In this document: piece after piece, positions 9,300 through 17,724 of the stretch
Position numbering within the stretch: position 1 is the first letter of the stretch
Layout of the letters: every line of letters starts with the position of its first letter
Origin: FEN-1297 sp964498065
GTDB taxonomy: Bacteria > Bacteroidota > Ignavibacteria > Ignavibacteriales > Ignavibacteriaceae
Reading direction: 5' to 3'
DNA: 32,566 bases
Assembly (NCBI GenBank): GCA_964498065.1
Contig: CAZCFZ010000043.1
Span: 1 to 32,566 of the forward strand
The notes under the pieces: generated by a model
What the model was told of the DNA's origin: nothing
The model's input: only the letters and a program-made list of their open reading frames with translations
The model's database searches: none
Made by a program: the position numbers and the translations under genes

Positions 9300-9363
9300 A
9301 TTTAATTTCCTTTAAATATTTAAAACTGTTTTTTTGATATAATTATTTAAATGATGATATGTA

Positions 9364-9471
9364 TTACCCCAAACGGGGACGGCGTGGTAAAAGCGATCTG
9401 CTTGGCAGAATTTTATAAAATAACTGCTTAAGCTCTTTTGAATTGATTATATGTAGCATTGATTTTTTCAT
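9364..9471 (-). CDS. Candidate Arg-rich leader peptide of the arg operon (35 aa)
   Basis: This small ORF lies wholly within the leader between the arg promoter and argC. It reads ATG through 35 codons to TAA. The N-terminal part is basic and ordinary; the C-terminal eleven residues are RSLLPRRPRLG, containing four Arg (AGA, CGC, CGT, CGT), two of them adjacent, and two Pro. The 3' end can fold as CCCC-GTTT-GGGG over the final codons, and an upstream CTGC-CAA-GCAG hairpin is also possible. No Shine-Dalgarno site precedes the ATG, which would sit almost at the predicted transcription start, so translation may be leaderless or begin at the ATG at codon 5. A role in sensing arginine supply is inferred from position and composition. 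I know of no homologue, and it could be chance. Confidence 0.45.
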   Translation of the reverse strand: MKKSMLHIINSKELKQLFYKILPSRSLLPRRPRLG

Positions 9472-9478
9472 TGGCGTA

Positions 9479-9507
9479 AACATAAATAAATTGAATCTAT
9501 TTGTCAA
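9479..9507 (-). promoter_or_regulatory. Sigma70-type promoter of the arg operon
   Basis: On the minus strand TTGACA (9507-9502) is followed after exactly 17 bases by TATGTT (9484-9479). This is a near-consensus -35/-10 pair, notable in a lineage where the E. coli-like form is not always seen. The start of transcription would fall near 9472, about 170 bases before argC. Confidence 0.6.
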
Positions 9508-9513
9508 TAGGAA

Positions 9514-9531
9514 AATGAATAAGTTTTCAAT
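9514..9531. promoter_or_regulatory. Candidate ARG box (ArgR operator)
   Basis: AATGAATAAGTTTTCAAT matches the enterobacterial/Bacillus-type ARG box pattern TGAAT-4-ATTCA at nine of the ten half-site positions. It lies six bases upstream of the -35 hexamer of the arg promoter, a position where bound ArgR could hinder RNA polymerase. In AT-rich DNA single matches arise by chance, but the location and the argR gene in the same operon favour it. The rest of the gap to kdsC (9532-9658) is AT-rich with nothing further recognised. Confidence 0.45.
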
Positions 9532-9658
9532 ATAGATGATTATTACAACAAATTTACTAGGAAAGATGGATATTTATGCTATAAAACTTATAATGTTAAA
9601 TACCGTAGCCTTTGAATTGTTTTAGTTTTTATAGATAGGGAAGAATTTATAAAAATAG

Positions 9659-10189
9659 TCATTTGGTTGTTTTAAACTTTATTATTAACTCGGCAAATTC
9701 TCTAAATGCTCCATAACCTCCTTTATTTTGGCAGACATAATCAACTATCTTTTTTATTTTAGGAACAGCATCTTTAGGTGAAGCGCTTAAACCGACTAAT
9801 TTAATAATTTCTAAATCATTAACATCATCACCGATATATGCAATATTTTCGGGTTTAAAATTATGTTTTTTCAGAATTTTATTTAACAATAATTCTTTAG
9901 AACGTACACCGAGGTAAAGTTCTGTTATATTTAATTTTTCAGCACGTTTTTTTACGCTTCCTGATAATTCTCCCGTTACAATTCCTGTTTCAACTAAAGC
10001 TAGTTCTCTTAGCCGTACAACTCCCATTCCATCTCTAATTGAAAATCTTTTAAATTCTTCACCACGGGATGAATAAAAAACTCCGGTGTCGGTTAAAACT
10101 CCGTCATTATCTGTTAATAATAATTTTATTTTATGTGCTTTTTTTTGCAAGGCTAACTTATTATTTATCAACTTATTAGCATCACTCAT
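9659..10189 (-). CDS. kdsC: 3-deoxy-D-manno-octulosonate-8-phosphate phosphatase (KdsC-type HAD phosphatase)
   Basis: This HAD-family phosphatase of 176 residues belongs to the small, capless KdsC/YrbI group that dephosphorylates KDO-8-phosphate for lipopolysaccharide core synthesis. LLTDNDGVLTDTG (25-37) provides the nucleophile and acid Asp pair (27/29), and YIGDDVNDLEI near 117-127 is motif IV. The RDGMG segment near 53 is characteristic of the tetrameric KdsC group. The start has AAGGAAT upstream. It stands upstream of the arg operon on the same strand but is separated by 360 bases including a promoter. A broader sugar-phosphate specificity is possible. Confidence 0.88.
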   Translation of the reverse strand: MSDANKLINNKLALQKKAHKIKLLLTDNDGVLTDTGVFYSSRGEEFKRFSIRDGMGVVRLRELALVETGIVTGELSGSVKKRAEKLNITELYLGVRSKELLLNKILKKHNFKPENIAYIGDDVNDLEIIKLVGLSASPKDAVPKIKKIVDYVCQNKGGYGAFREFAELIIKFKTTK

Positions 10190-10309
10190 TTAAATTATTC
10201 CTTTTAAGTAATTACTTAATTTATATTATATAGAAATTTGAAAGATAATGTTTGATTTATTAAATTAATACAAATTTAATTAAACTACCATTAAAATATA
10301 TGGGGGGTT

Positions 10310-11251
10310 ATGAAAATTCTTAAACCAAAAAGACTTGTAAAAGGCGATTTAATAGGAATTATTTCACCGGCTTCATCTCCGGATGATCTTACAAGAATTG
10401 AATTAGGGGTACAATATTTGGAAAAATTGGGTTATAGAGTTGAAGTTGGTAAAAATGTAGGGAAAATTCGAGGATACTTAGCTGGGACTGATGAGGAAAG
10501 ATTACAGGATTTACATTATATGTTTAAGAAAAAAGAAGTTAAAGCTATTATTTGCATTAGAGGCGGTTATGGTTCTCCAAAGCTGCTTGATAAAATTGAT
10601 TATAAATTAATAGGGGCAAATCCTAAAATATTTGTCGGCTATAGTGATATTACAGCACTTCAAATGGCTTTCTTTCAGAAAACAGGTTTAATTACTTTTG
10701 GCGGGCCGATGTTAGCAGTTGATTTTTATAATGAAATAAGTCCCTTTACTGAAGAAATGTTTTGGGGTTTAATTACGTCTAAAAAGAGTTTCGGTAAAAT
10801 ATCACTGCCGGCAGAAGACAAACTATTTACATTGAATAAAGGAAATACAAAGGGAAGGATTGTAGGCGGGAATCTTGCACTTGTTACTTCGCTTTTGGGT
10901 ACGGAATATTTGCCTGCTGTTAAAGATAAAATTCTTTTCTTGGAAGATGTAAGCGAAGTGCCTTATCGAATCGATAGAATGCTTAATCAATTGAGACTTG
11001 CAAAAGTTCTAAAACAACCGAGCGGTATAATTTTAGGAGTATTTGTGGATTGTAATGAAACCGATCCGGCAAAAAAGACACTAACACTTGGTGAAGTAAT
11101 AGGAGATTATTTTGGCAGTTTAGATATTCCGATTGTTTATAATTTTTCTCACGGACACCTTAAGAATAATATAACAATACCTTATGGCGTTATGATGAAA
11201 CTTAATGCATCACGCGGCTTTGCCGAAATTATGGAAAGTGCAGTAAGTTAA
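10310..11251 (+). CDS. LD-carboxypeptidase, peptidase family S66 (LdcA/MccF-like)
   Basis: This serine peptidase normally removes the terminal D-Ala from cytoplasmic muropeptide tetrapeptides during murein recycling. The 313-residue protein opens with IGIISPASSP (15-24) and contains IRGGYG (83-88) and VGYSDITAL (109-117), with the nucleophile Ser112. LEDV (near 218) and FSHGH near 285 supply the Glu and His of the S66 triad. No signal peptide is visible, as expected for LdcA. Some S66 members (MccF) instead cleave microcin-like acyl-AMP compounds, which is the alternative. It is divergent from kdsC and convergent with ispE, 25 bases away. Confidence 0.92.
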   Translation: MKILKPKRLVKGDLIGIISPASSPDDLTRIELGVQYLEKLGYRVEVGKNVGKIRGYLAGTDEERLQDLHYMFKKKEVKAIICIRGGYGSPKLLDKIDYKLIGANPKIFVGYSDITALQMAFFQKTGLITFGGPMLAVDFYNEISPFTEEMFWGLITSKKSFGKISLPAEDKLFTLNKGNTKGRIVGGNLALVTSLLGTEYLPAVKDKILFLEDVSEVPYRIDRMLNQLRLAKVLKQPSGIILGVFVDCNETDPAKKTLTLGEVIGDYFGSLDIPIVYNFSHGHLKNNITIPYGVMMKLNASRGFAEIMESAVS

Positions 11252-11276
11252 AAAGGGTATTAACCAAATTTAATCC

Positions 11277-12110
11277 TTAAGGCTTACTTATAAATGTAAA
11301 ATAATGTTTTTTAAAAATTTCATCTGCTTTTTGGGCTTGCCTGATATTTTTGAATATTCCGAATACAGTAGAACCGCTTCCTGTCATTAACGCAAACCTT
11401 GCACCCGAATTATATAAGATTAATTTAATTTCTTGGATTTTAGGATATCTTTTGAATACTGATTCTTCAAAATCATTAGTTACCAGATCTTTAAGTTTAT
11501 TAAATCTTTCAAATCCGATTAAGGGCAAATTAAACAAATGATATTTGGGCTTGTGAGGGATAATATTCTGATACGCCCATTTAGTTGAAACATTTATTCC
11601 GGGATTAACAATTAAAATAGGATATGGAATTTTAAATTTTATTTTTTGAATAACTTCTCCCCTTGATATAGCAAATGCAGTTTTTGGTTCTATAAAATAG
11701 GGGACATCGGAACCTATTTTTAATGCTAATTCTTTAACCTTTTGCTTAGATAGTTTTAATTCGAATATTTTATTTAATGCCAAAAGCGTAGCTGCGCCAT
11801 CTGAACTTCCGCCGCCCATCCCTGCTCCTATAGGGATGTTTTTTTCCAATCTGACGATAAAATTCAATTTCTTTCTAGTTAAGTTTTCAAGCAGCCTTTT
11901 TGCTTTGATTATGGAATTATTTGGTTCCTTATTTAACGATTCTACATTACTATAAAATTTAAATGACTTTGAAAATGAAAAGGTCAAATAATCATAAAGC
12001 TTAACCGGGTAAAAAATTGTTTCTATATTATGAAAACCGTCAGGCCTTTTACCAATAACGTTTAACCCGAAATTTATTTTTGCAGGTGTTTTAATTCTAA
12101 ATTCTTCCAT
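11277..12110 (-). CDS. ispE: 4-diphosphocytidyl-2-C-methyl-D-erythritol kinase
   Basis: This GHMP kinase phosphorylates CDP-ME in the non-mevalonate isoprenoid pathway. The 277 residues show PAKINFGLNVIGKRPDGFH (9-27, with Lys11), the ATP glycine-rich loop PIGAGMGGGSSDGAATL (93-109) and IGSDVPYFI (132-140), whose Asp135 corresponds to the catalytic base. A C-terminal LMTGSGSTVFGIF is the third GHMP motif. It is the last gene of the minus-strand run and overlaps the preceding methyltransferase gene by 14 bases. Confidence 0.95.
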   Translation of the reverse strand: MEEFRIKTPAKINFGLNVIGKRPDGFHNIETIFYPVKLYDYLTFSFSKSFKFYSNVESLNKEPNNSIIKAKRLLENLTRKKLNFIVRLEKNIPIGAGMGGGSSDGAATLLALNKIFELKLSKQKVKELALKIGSDVPYFIEPKTAFAISRGEVIQKIKFKIPYPILIVNPGINVSTKWAYQNIIPHKPKYHLFNLPLIGFERFNKLKDLVTNDFEESVFKRYPKIQEIKLILYNSGARFALMTGSGSTVFGIFKNIRQAQKADEIFKKHYFTFISKP

Positions 12111-12990
12111 TGAGTAATTTCTTTATCCCTTTAATATGTTCGGGAGTAGAGCCGCAGCAGGCTCCTACAAATGACGGAAATTTCGGCAGAATACTTTCAA
12201 TTGTCTTTTTGTACTGAGATGAACTAACTCCGCATTTTATATTCTCGTCCGTAAAATTTCCACTGCCGCAATTTAGATATGCTCCCCATAAAAAATTATA
12301 ATTTGTTTTTTTAAAGAATTTCATAAATGTTTCTTGTCTTATGCAATTTATCCCGATAGCCAGCGGCTGATAATCCAAGATCATTTTAATTGCTTCTGTT
12401 AGAGTTTCGCCGGATAAAAGTTTTAGCTTTTCATCGACAAATAAACTAATTATATAAGGTGTGCCGTTTTTTGAACAGAAATGGGAAATGATTTTAATTT
12501 CATCTAAATGACTCTGCGTTTCATTTAAAATAAAGTGACACCCGCTTTCCATTAAATAATTTATATGGTTATAATGATTTATTTGAAGTTCTTTCAAAGA
12601 TAATTTTCGCTGTACTTGATAACAATCTTCAGCAGGCGCATTTGATCCTGCTATAAATATCGGTGAATCATCCACAGCTTCAATTGCCAGTTTAACGCTT
12701 TCTTTGACTAGCTTTTTGTTGTTCAATCTTTTATTATAATTTCGAACTGCAAAAGGATTTGTCCTAAAAGTATTTGTGGTTATAATGTCTGCCCCTGCCC
12801 GGATATATTTTTTATGTATATCAAAGACAATTCGGGGATGTTTGATATTTGCAAGAGACATCCATAATGAACCGCTGCTTTTTATTCCGGACTGCTGGAG
12901 CATACTGCCCATAGCGCCGTCAAGAATCAGAGGTCTGTTTATTCTTCTTGAAAGCGCAAAAGGATTAATAAATTTTCTATCTGGAAACAT
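12097..12990 (-). CDS. Homocysteine S-methyltransferase family protein (stand-alone)
   Basis: The 297-residue TIM-barrel protein resembles the MmuM/BHMT and MetH N-terminal domain family. LILDGAMGSMLQQ (21-33) and ITTNTFRTN (69-77) are family motifs. The zinc ligands are visible as Cys in GINCIRQ near 216 and the pair in GACCGSTPEH (276-285). Such enzymes methylate homocysteine to methionine with S-methylmethionine, betaine or, in MetH, cobalamin-bound methyl. No cobalamin or folate domain is attached, so the donor is unknown. It is embedded by overlaps between a GT9 glycosyltransferase gene and ispE, an unexpected setting. No SAM riboswitch-like structure is seen. Confidence 0.88.
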   Translation of the reverse strand: MFPDRKFINPFALSRRINRPLILDGAMGSMLQQSGIKSSGSLWMSLANIKHPRIVFDIHKKYIRAGADIITTNTFRTNPFAVRNYNKRLNNKKLVKESVKLAIEAVDDSPIFIAGSNAPAEDCYQVQRKLSLKELQINHYNHINYLMESGCHFILNETQSHLDEIKIISHFCSKNGTPYIISLFVDEKLKLLSGETLTEAIKMILDYQPLAIGINCIRQETFMKFFKKTNYNFLWGAYLNCGSGNFTDENIKCGVSSSQYKKTIESILPKFPSFVGACCGSTPEHIKGIKKLLNGRI

Positions 12991-13885
12991 TTGAACTGCT
13001 GTAAATATGTTTTTTAATAAAAGGTTTTAATTTACCAATAACCTCATTAAATTCTACATTTTCCAGGTTAGGTTCTTCTGTAATTACACATTCAAAATCC
13101 GATTTATAAGGCGACCAAATTGTCTCATTAGTCTTATATTTAACATATAAGCCGAAAACAGGAACTTGAAAAGCCGATGCCAAATGAACTGCTGCAGTAT
13201 CCGGTGTTATAAGCAAATTTAATTTTGAAATCATAGCGGCAAAATCGCTGTAATCTTTGGAATAAAATATTTTTAATTTGTTATTAGAAATTATTCGAGC
13301 CTCTCCCGAATCATCCGGTGAACATATTAACATTATATTTATATCAAAATCCGATAAACTATGAATAAGTTTTTTATAATTTTCAATTCCCCANNNNNNN
13401 NNNNNNNNNNNNNNNNNNNNNNNNNNNNNNNNNNNNNNNNNNNNNNNNNNNNNNNNNNNNNNNNNNNNNNNNNNNNNNNNNNNNNNNNNNNNNTTTGATA
13501 ATGCAATTAAAAAGCTTACAGTTGTGGAAACATCATCGTGAAGATCAACCACGGTATTTATATTTTCAAACTTGACCAATTTCCTAATTTCAAGAAATCC
13601 CTTTATCCCTTTGTTAAATATGATCAGTTTGTCTATATCCGGATTATGATTGAAAGCGACATAATTTTTCTTATCTGCTAAGACATAAATTTTTGCATTA
13701 AGATTTTTTTTGATAACATGAAGAAGGGGAGTAGTAATTAGCGCATCTCCAATTCTATTTAATCTGATAAATAATATTTTACTGCCGATATGATTAGCAT
13801 CCCCGTTACTCATTACATTTTTAGAGTTGAAAATCAAAAGTAATTTTAACAATAAATTTTTAAAGAAGTTTTCAACTACTTTCAT
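12977..13885 (-). CDS. Glycosyltransferase family 9 (heptosyltransferase-like), interrupted by an assembly gap
   Basis: This is an ADP-heptose:LPS heptosyltransferase-like protein. The N-terminal domain has LFIRLNRIGDALITTPLLHVI and VVDLHDD; the C-terminal domain has LLITPDTAAVHLASAFQVPVFGLY, the sugar-nucleotide site. The middle is replaced by 100 N. The frame appears open across the gap only because of the placeholder length. From the DLH motif to the conserved W..ENYKKL only about 50 residues fit, against about 110 in the neighbouring GT9 protein, so the true gene is probably longer. I place the start at ATG 13885 rather than the TTG three codons earlier; either overlaps the upstream gene. 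About 40 residues precede the usual GT9 start. Confidence 0.8.
   Translation of the reverse strand: MKVVENFFKNLLLKLLLIFNSKNVMSNGDANHIGSKILFIRLNRIGDALITTPLLHVIKKNLNAKIYVLADKKNYVAFNHNPDIDKLIIFNKGIKGFLEIRKLVKFENINTVVDLHDDVSTTVSFLIALSXXXXXXXXXXXXXXXXXXXXXXXXXXXXXXXXXXWGIENYKKLIHSLSDFDINIMLICSPDDSGEARIISNNKLKIFYSKDYSDFAAMISKLNLLITPDTAAVHLASAFQVPVFGLYVKYKTNETIWSPYKSDFECVITEEPNLENVEFNEVIGKLKPFIKKHIYSSSNVSR
13394..13493. other. Assembly gap (100 N)
   Basis: Exactly 100 undetermined bases interrupt the second GT9 gene. The round number is the usual placeholder for a scaffold gap of unknown length. Confidence 0.99.
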
Positions 13886-14915
13886 TTTTAGCAACTTTAA
13901 TGTGACTTCTTTGAATTAATTTGTTAATCTTTATCAATACTTGATCAACCGGCAATTCCTTGAAACACTCATGCTGATATGGACAAACAGTATGGTTACA
14001 AATTATACAGAATAAATCTTCCTTAATTGCATAATCGGAAATTTCGGAATAGGGACCGTGCATTTTCGGATTTGTCGGTCCAAACAAACCAAGTGTTGGT
14101 ATTCCCAAAGCGGCGGAGATATGCATTGGTCCGGAATCGTTTGCTATTATTAAATTACAATGCTGGATTAATCCTGCCATCATATTCAAATCTGTTTTAG
14201 GTGCCAAGACTGTTTCTTCAGGGAAGTTTTTAGCAATGTAATTTGCATCCTTTTCATCTCCCGGTCCCCAAAGAATTAAAAATTTGGTCTTATATATACT
14301 GGAAATTGTTTTACATATTTCTACCCATTTGCCTGCATCGCATCGTTTTGAAGGCCAGCCGCCTGAAGGTACTATACCCATTACCGAATAATCGGAAGGA
14401 ATATTTTTTTCAATAAAATTTTTACCAAAGCTGTTTTCTTTATCTGAAGTAAAGTAATAGATTCGTTTTGAAATTATCGGGACGTTCAAAGCTTTAAGTA
14501 AAACAAGGTTATGTTCGGCAGAATGATGATTGCCTCTGTCGGATGAAGCTAATATATTATATGCATATTTTCTTCCCCTATAACCGAATCCGGCTCTAAA
14601 TTTAACTCCGGAAAGAAATGTAATTTGAGCGCTTCTAGGGTTCGACCATAGATCAAGAATTAAATCATATTTTTCTTTTCTTATCCTAAAAGAAGTTTTT
14701 AAAGAGAATTCCTTTTTTTTCATAGTTAATACTTTATTAACCAGAGGATTATTTTCTACGGCCGATTTGGCAAAATCTTCTGTTAAATAGTCAACTTTTA
14801 CAGAAGGGAAGAATGAAATCAAATTATCCAATACGATTGTAGATAAAACTATATCTCCAATTCCCCGGGGTTTTATGCACAGTATTTTCTTTATGTTGTG
14901 GGGATTTATATTCAT
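13872..14915 (-). CDS. Glycosyltransferase family 9 (heptosyltransferase-like)
   Basis: The 347-residue GT-B protein probably transfers heptose or another sugar to the lipopolysaccharide inner core at the cytoplasmic face. The N-terminal KILCIKPRGIGDIVLST and DLILDLWSNPRS are followed by GIVPSGGWPSKR in the linker. NDSGPMHISAALGIPTLGLFGPTNP is the nucleotide-sugar binding signature, with an HGPYS segment after it. A short Cys-rich tail (CIIC...CPYQHECF) is found in many GT9 members and may bind metal. It lies 40 bases after polA and overlaps the next GT9 gene, so the two probably act in sequence on the same glycan. Confidence 0.92.
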   Translation of the reverse strand: MNINPHNIKKILCIKPRGIGDIVLSTIVLDNLISFFPSVKVDYLTEDFAKSAVENNPLVNKVLTMKKKEFSLKTSFRIRKEKYDLILDLWSNPRSAQITFLSGVKFRAGFGYRGRKYAYNILASSDRGNHHSAEHNLVLLKALNVPIISKRIYYFTSDKENSFGKNFIEKNIPSDYSVMGIVPSGGWPSKRCDAGKWVEICKTISSIYKTKFLILWGPGDEKDANYIAKNFPEETVLAPKTDLNMMAGLIQHCNLIIANDSGPMHISAALGIPTLGLFGPTNPKMHGPYSEISDYAIKEDLFCIICNHTVCPYQHECFKELPVDQVLIKINKLIQRSHIKVAKNESS

Positions 14916-14955
14916 TTCTTATTTAGTTCAAAAACTTTATAAACTTAAAACTTTT

Positions 14956-17724
14956 TTAATGAGCATCCAGCCAGTTTTCACCGACTCCGGTTTCAATAAG
15001 GATAGGAACTTTCATCGGAAGCGCATTTTCCATTAACTCTTTAATTAAAGGCTTCAATTCATCTACTTCATCCTTATGTGCATCAAATAAAAGTTCATCA
15101 TGAACCTGCAAAACCATTTTCGTCTTTGTTTTTCTCTTTTTTAATTCATTTTGGATTTTAATCATAGCCAGCTTTATCATATCGGCTGCCGTTCCTTGTA
15201 TAGGCATATTTATGGCAACTCTTTCTTCAAATTGCCTTACAACACGGTTGCTGCTGTTAATATTTCTTAAGAAACGTCTTCGTCCGAGTAAAGTTTCTGC
15301 AAATCCTTTTTCTCTGGCTTTTAATACCGAATCATCCATATAATTTTTAACTCGCTTAAAAGTATTAAAATACGTTTCAATTATTTCTTTTGCATGAGTT
15401 TGTGTCACACCGAGTCTTGTCTTTAAACCGAATGGTCCGATACCATATAATATTCCGAAGTTGACTTCCTTAGCTTTTCGACGCATGTCAGGAGTTACTT
15501 CCTCCGGTTTAACCATAAAAACCAGGGCAGCCGTACTTCTATGAATATCTTCTCCTTTTCTAAAAGCTTTTGTCAAACCTTCATCACCGCAAATACTTGC
15601 AAGAATTCTTAATTCTATTTGACTGTAATCAGCACTGATTAAAACATAATCTTTATTTCTCGGTACAAAAGCTTTCCGAATTTCTCTTCCCATTTCGGTA
15701 CGGATTGGGATATTCTGCAGATTGGGATCATTACTAGATAAACGCCCTGTTGATGCTGCTGTTTGGTTAAAGCTGGTATGTACTCTTCCGGTTTGAGGAT
15801 TAATTAAATTTGGGAGAGAGTCTGCATATGTAGATTTTAGTTTTGATGCCTGCCTGTAATCTATTACTAATTCAATAATTTCATGTTCTCCTCTTAAAGC
15901 TTCCAATGATCTTACATCTGTAGAGAACCCTGTTTTTGTTTTCTTTCCTGTTTTTAAACCAAGCTTATCAAAAAGAATTTTTTGAAGCTGCTGCGGCGAA
16001 TTGATATTAAATTCTTCGTCTGCAGCCTTATATATATTTTGAGTATAGTTATCTAATAAAATCTGCAGATCTTTACTAAACATATTTAGAGCTTTCTCAT
16101 CGAGATTTACACCTTCTCGCTCCATATCTTCAAGGACGGGAGCAAGGGGAAATTCAACATCAAATGCCACTTTAGTTAATTTATTTTTGTTTAATTCTTT
16201 ATCCAATATTTCATATAGACGGTAGGTAACATCCGCATCTTCAGCTGCGTAAGAAGATAGTAAATTTACGTCTACATCAAATATTTTTGACGGATCTTTT
16301 TTTGTACCGATCAATTCCGAAAGGGGGATAGGTTTATATTTTAAATATTTTTGGGATAACTCATCCATCCCGTGTTTTTGATCCGGATCTATAATATAAC
16401 TTGCCAGCATAGTATCGAAATAAAAATTTTCCACATTTATACCCTGGCTTCTTAAAACCGCTATGTCGAATTTCCCGTTCTGACAGACTTTTTTAATCTT
16501 CTTATTTTCAAAAACAGGCTTAAAGATTTTTACAAAATCTTCCAAATCTAATCTACCTGTTACCTGAATTGAAAATAATTCATTATTATTTTTCGGAGGA
16601 TTTAGAGCAATGAAATATCCTTCACCGGCTTTTGTTGCGAAAGAAGCCCCCGCCATTATTAATGTAAAATAATCAAGACTATTGGTTTCAGTATCAAAGA
16701 CGAATAATTCCGTTTTCTTCAACTTTTCCGCAAGTGCCTTTGCATCTTTTACATTCAATATTAGTTTATAATTTGCTTTCTTTTTGTCGTAAGTTTCAAT
16801 TTCCTCCGATTCAATTTCTTCATCTTTAATTTCATCCTTGCCGTTACCGTAAATATTCAGGAGTCTGCTGTATAAAGTTTTAAATTCAAGTTCGATGAAA
16901 ATTCCTCTTAACTTATCAAAGTCCGGCTTGCTGAATTTTGCTTCTTCAAAATCGAATTTAAGCGGAACCGCGCAATGAATTGTTGCCAGATCTTTCGATA
17001 GAATTGCGTTATCCTTTCCATCTATCAGTTTATTTTTGGTACCTGCTTTTTCTATTTCTTCAATATGTTTATAAATATTTTCAACCGAACCGTATTTTTG
17101 AATTAAAGGAATTGCCGTTTTGGGACCAATTCCGGCTACACCGGGAATATCATCCGATTTATCGCCAATCAATGCTAAATAATCTATCATTTGAGAGGGT
17201 TCAAATCCGAATTCGTCTTTTACTTTTTTTACATCATATATAATTATTTCATCGGTTGTTTTTCCCGGGCGAATAATTTTTACATTTTCTGTTACTAGCT
17301 GGTTATAATCTTTATCAGGTGTAATTACAAAAGATTCTAATCCTTTCTTTTCAGCTTTTTTCACTGCTGTTCCAATTATATCATCCGCTTCATATTTAGG
17401 AAGAATATAAATCGGCATGTTTAGGGTTTCTATAATTTGCTTAACTCGTGCAAGCTGCGGAATCATATCCTCCGGCATAGCCTCTCTTGAGGATTTGTAA
17501 TTTTCATATTTATCATGTCTGAATGTTTTTTCTTTAGAATCGAACGCAACCGCAATATAATCCGGTTTATGATCTTCCAATATTTTTAACAATTGGGTTA
17601 AAAAACCGTAAACAGCAGAGGTAGGTTCTCCTTTTGTAGTAACAAGAGGACGGTTTATAAATGCAAAATATGCTTTGTATAAAAGCGCCATTGCATCAAT
17701 AATTACAAATCTTTTTGTTTTCAT
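14956..17724 (-). CDS. polA: DNA polymerase I
   Basis: This repair and Okazaki-fragment-processing polymerase is 922 residues, the usual full length. Domains in order are a 5' nuclease (about 1-290, with DAMALLYKAY, AFDSKEKTFRH, KYEADDIIGT, DKDYNQLV and LIGDKSDDIPGVAGIGPKTA), a 3'-5' exonuclease domain (about 320-510) with VFDTETNSLDY and the YAAEDADVTYRLY motif, and the polymerase domain. The polymerase domain has LISADYSQIELRILA (motif A), RRKAKEVNFGILYGIGPFGL (motif B) and VLQVHDELLFD (motif C). The exonuclease D-x-E is intact, so proofreading is likely active. It starts the minus-strand run leading into the GT9 genes. Its promoter should be in the 827-base region upstream but is not clear. 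Confidence 0.97.
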   Translation of the reverse strand: MKTKRFVIIDAMALLYKAYFAFINRPLVTTKGEPTSAVYGFLTQLLKILEDHKPDYIAVAFDSKEKTFRHDKYENYKSSREAMPEDMIPQLARVKQIIETLNMPIYILPKYEADDIIGTAVKKAEKKGLESFVITPDKDYNQLVTENVKIIRPGKTTDEIIIYDVKKVKDEFGFEPSQMIDYLALIGDKSDDIPGVAGIGPKTAIPLIQKYGSVENIYKHIEEIEKAGTKNKLIDGKDNAILSKDLATIHCAVPLKFDFEEAKFSKPDFDKLRGIFIELEFKTLYSRLLNIYGNGKDEIKDEEIESEEIETYDKKKANYKLILNVKDAKALAEKLKKTELFVFDTETNSLDYFTLIMAGASFATKAGEGYFIALNPPKNNNELFSIQVTGRLDLEDFVKIFKPVFENKKIKKVCQNGKFDIAVLRSQGINVENFYFDTMLASYIIDPDQKHGMDELSQKYLKYKPIPLSELIGTKKDPSKIFDVDVNLLSSYAAEDADVTYRLYEILDKELNKNKLTKVAFDVEFPLAPVLEDMEREGVNLDEKALNMFSKDLQILLDNYTQNIYKAADEEFNINSPQQLQKILFDKLGLKTGKKTKTGFSTDVRSLEALRGEHEIIELVIDYRQASKLKSTYADSLPNLINPQTGRVHTSFNQTAASTGRLSSNDPNLQNIPIRTEMGREIRKAFVPRNKDYVLISADYSQIELRILASICGDEGLTKAFRKGEDIHRSTAALVFMVKPEEVTPDMRRKAKEVNFGILYGIGPFGLKTRLGVTQTHAKEIIETYFNTFKRVKNYMDDSVLKAREKGFAETLLGRRRFLRNINSSNRVVRQFEERVAINMPIQGTAADMIKLAMIKIQNELKKRKTKTKMVLQVHDELLFDAHKDEVDELKPLIKELMENALPMKVPILIETGVGENWLDAH

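Noticed and set aside
9352..9432. A 26-codon plus-strand ORF (MMICITPNGDGVV...) antisense to the arg leader
   Set aside because: It runs opposite to the operon, has no ribosome binding site and mirrors the Arg-rich leader ORF, which has the better context.
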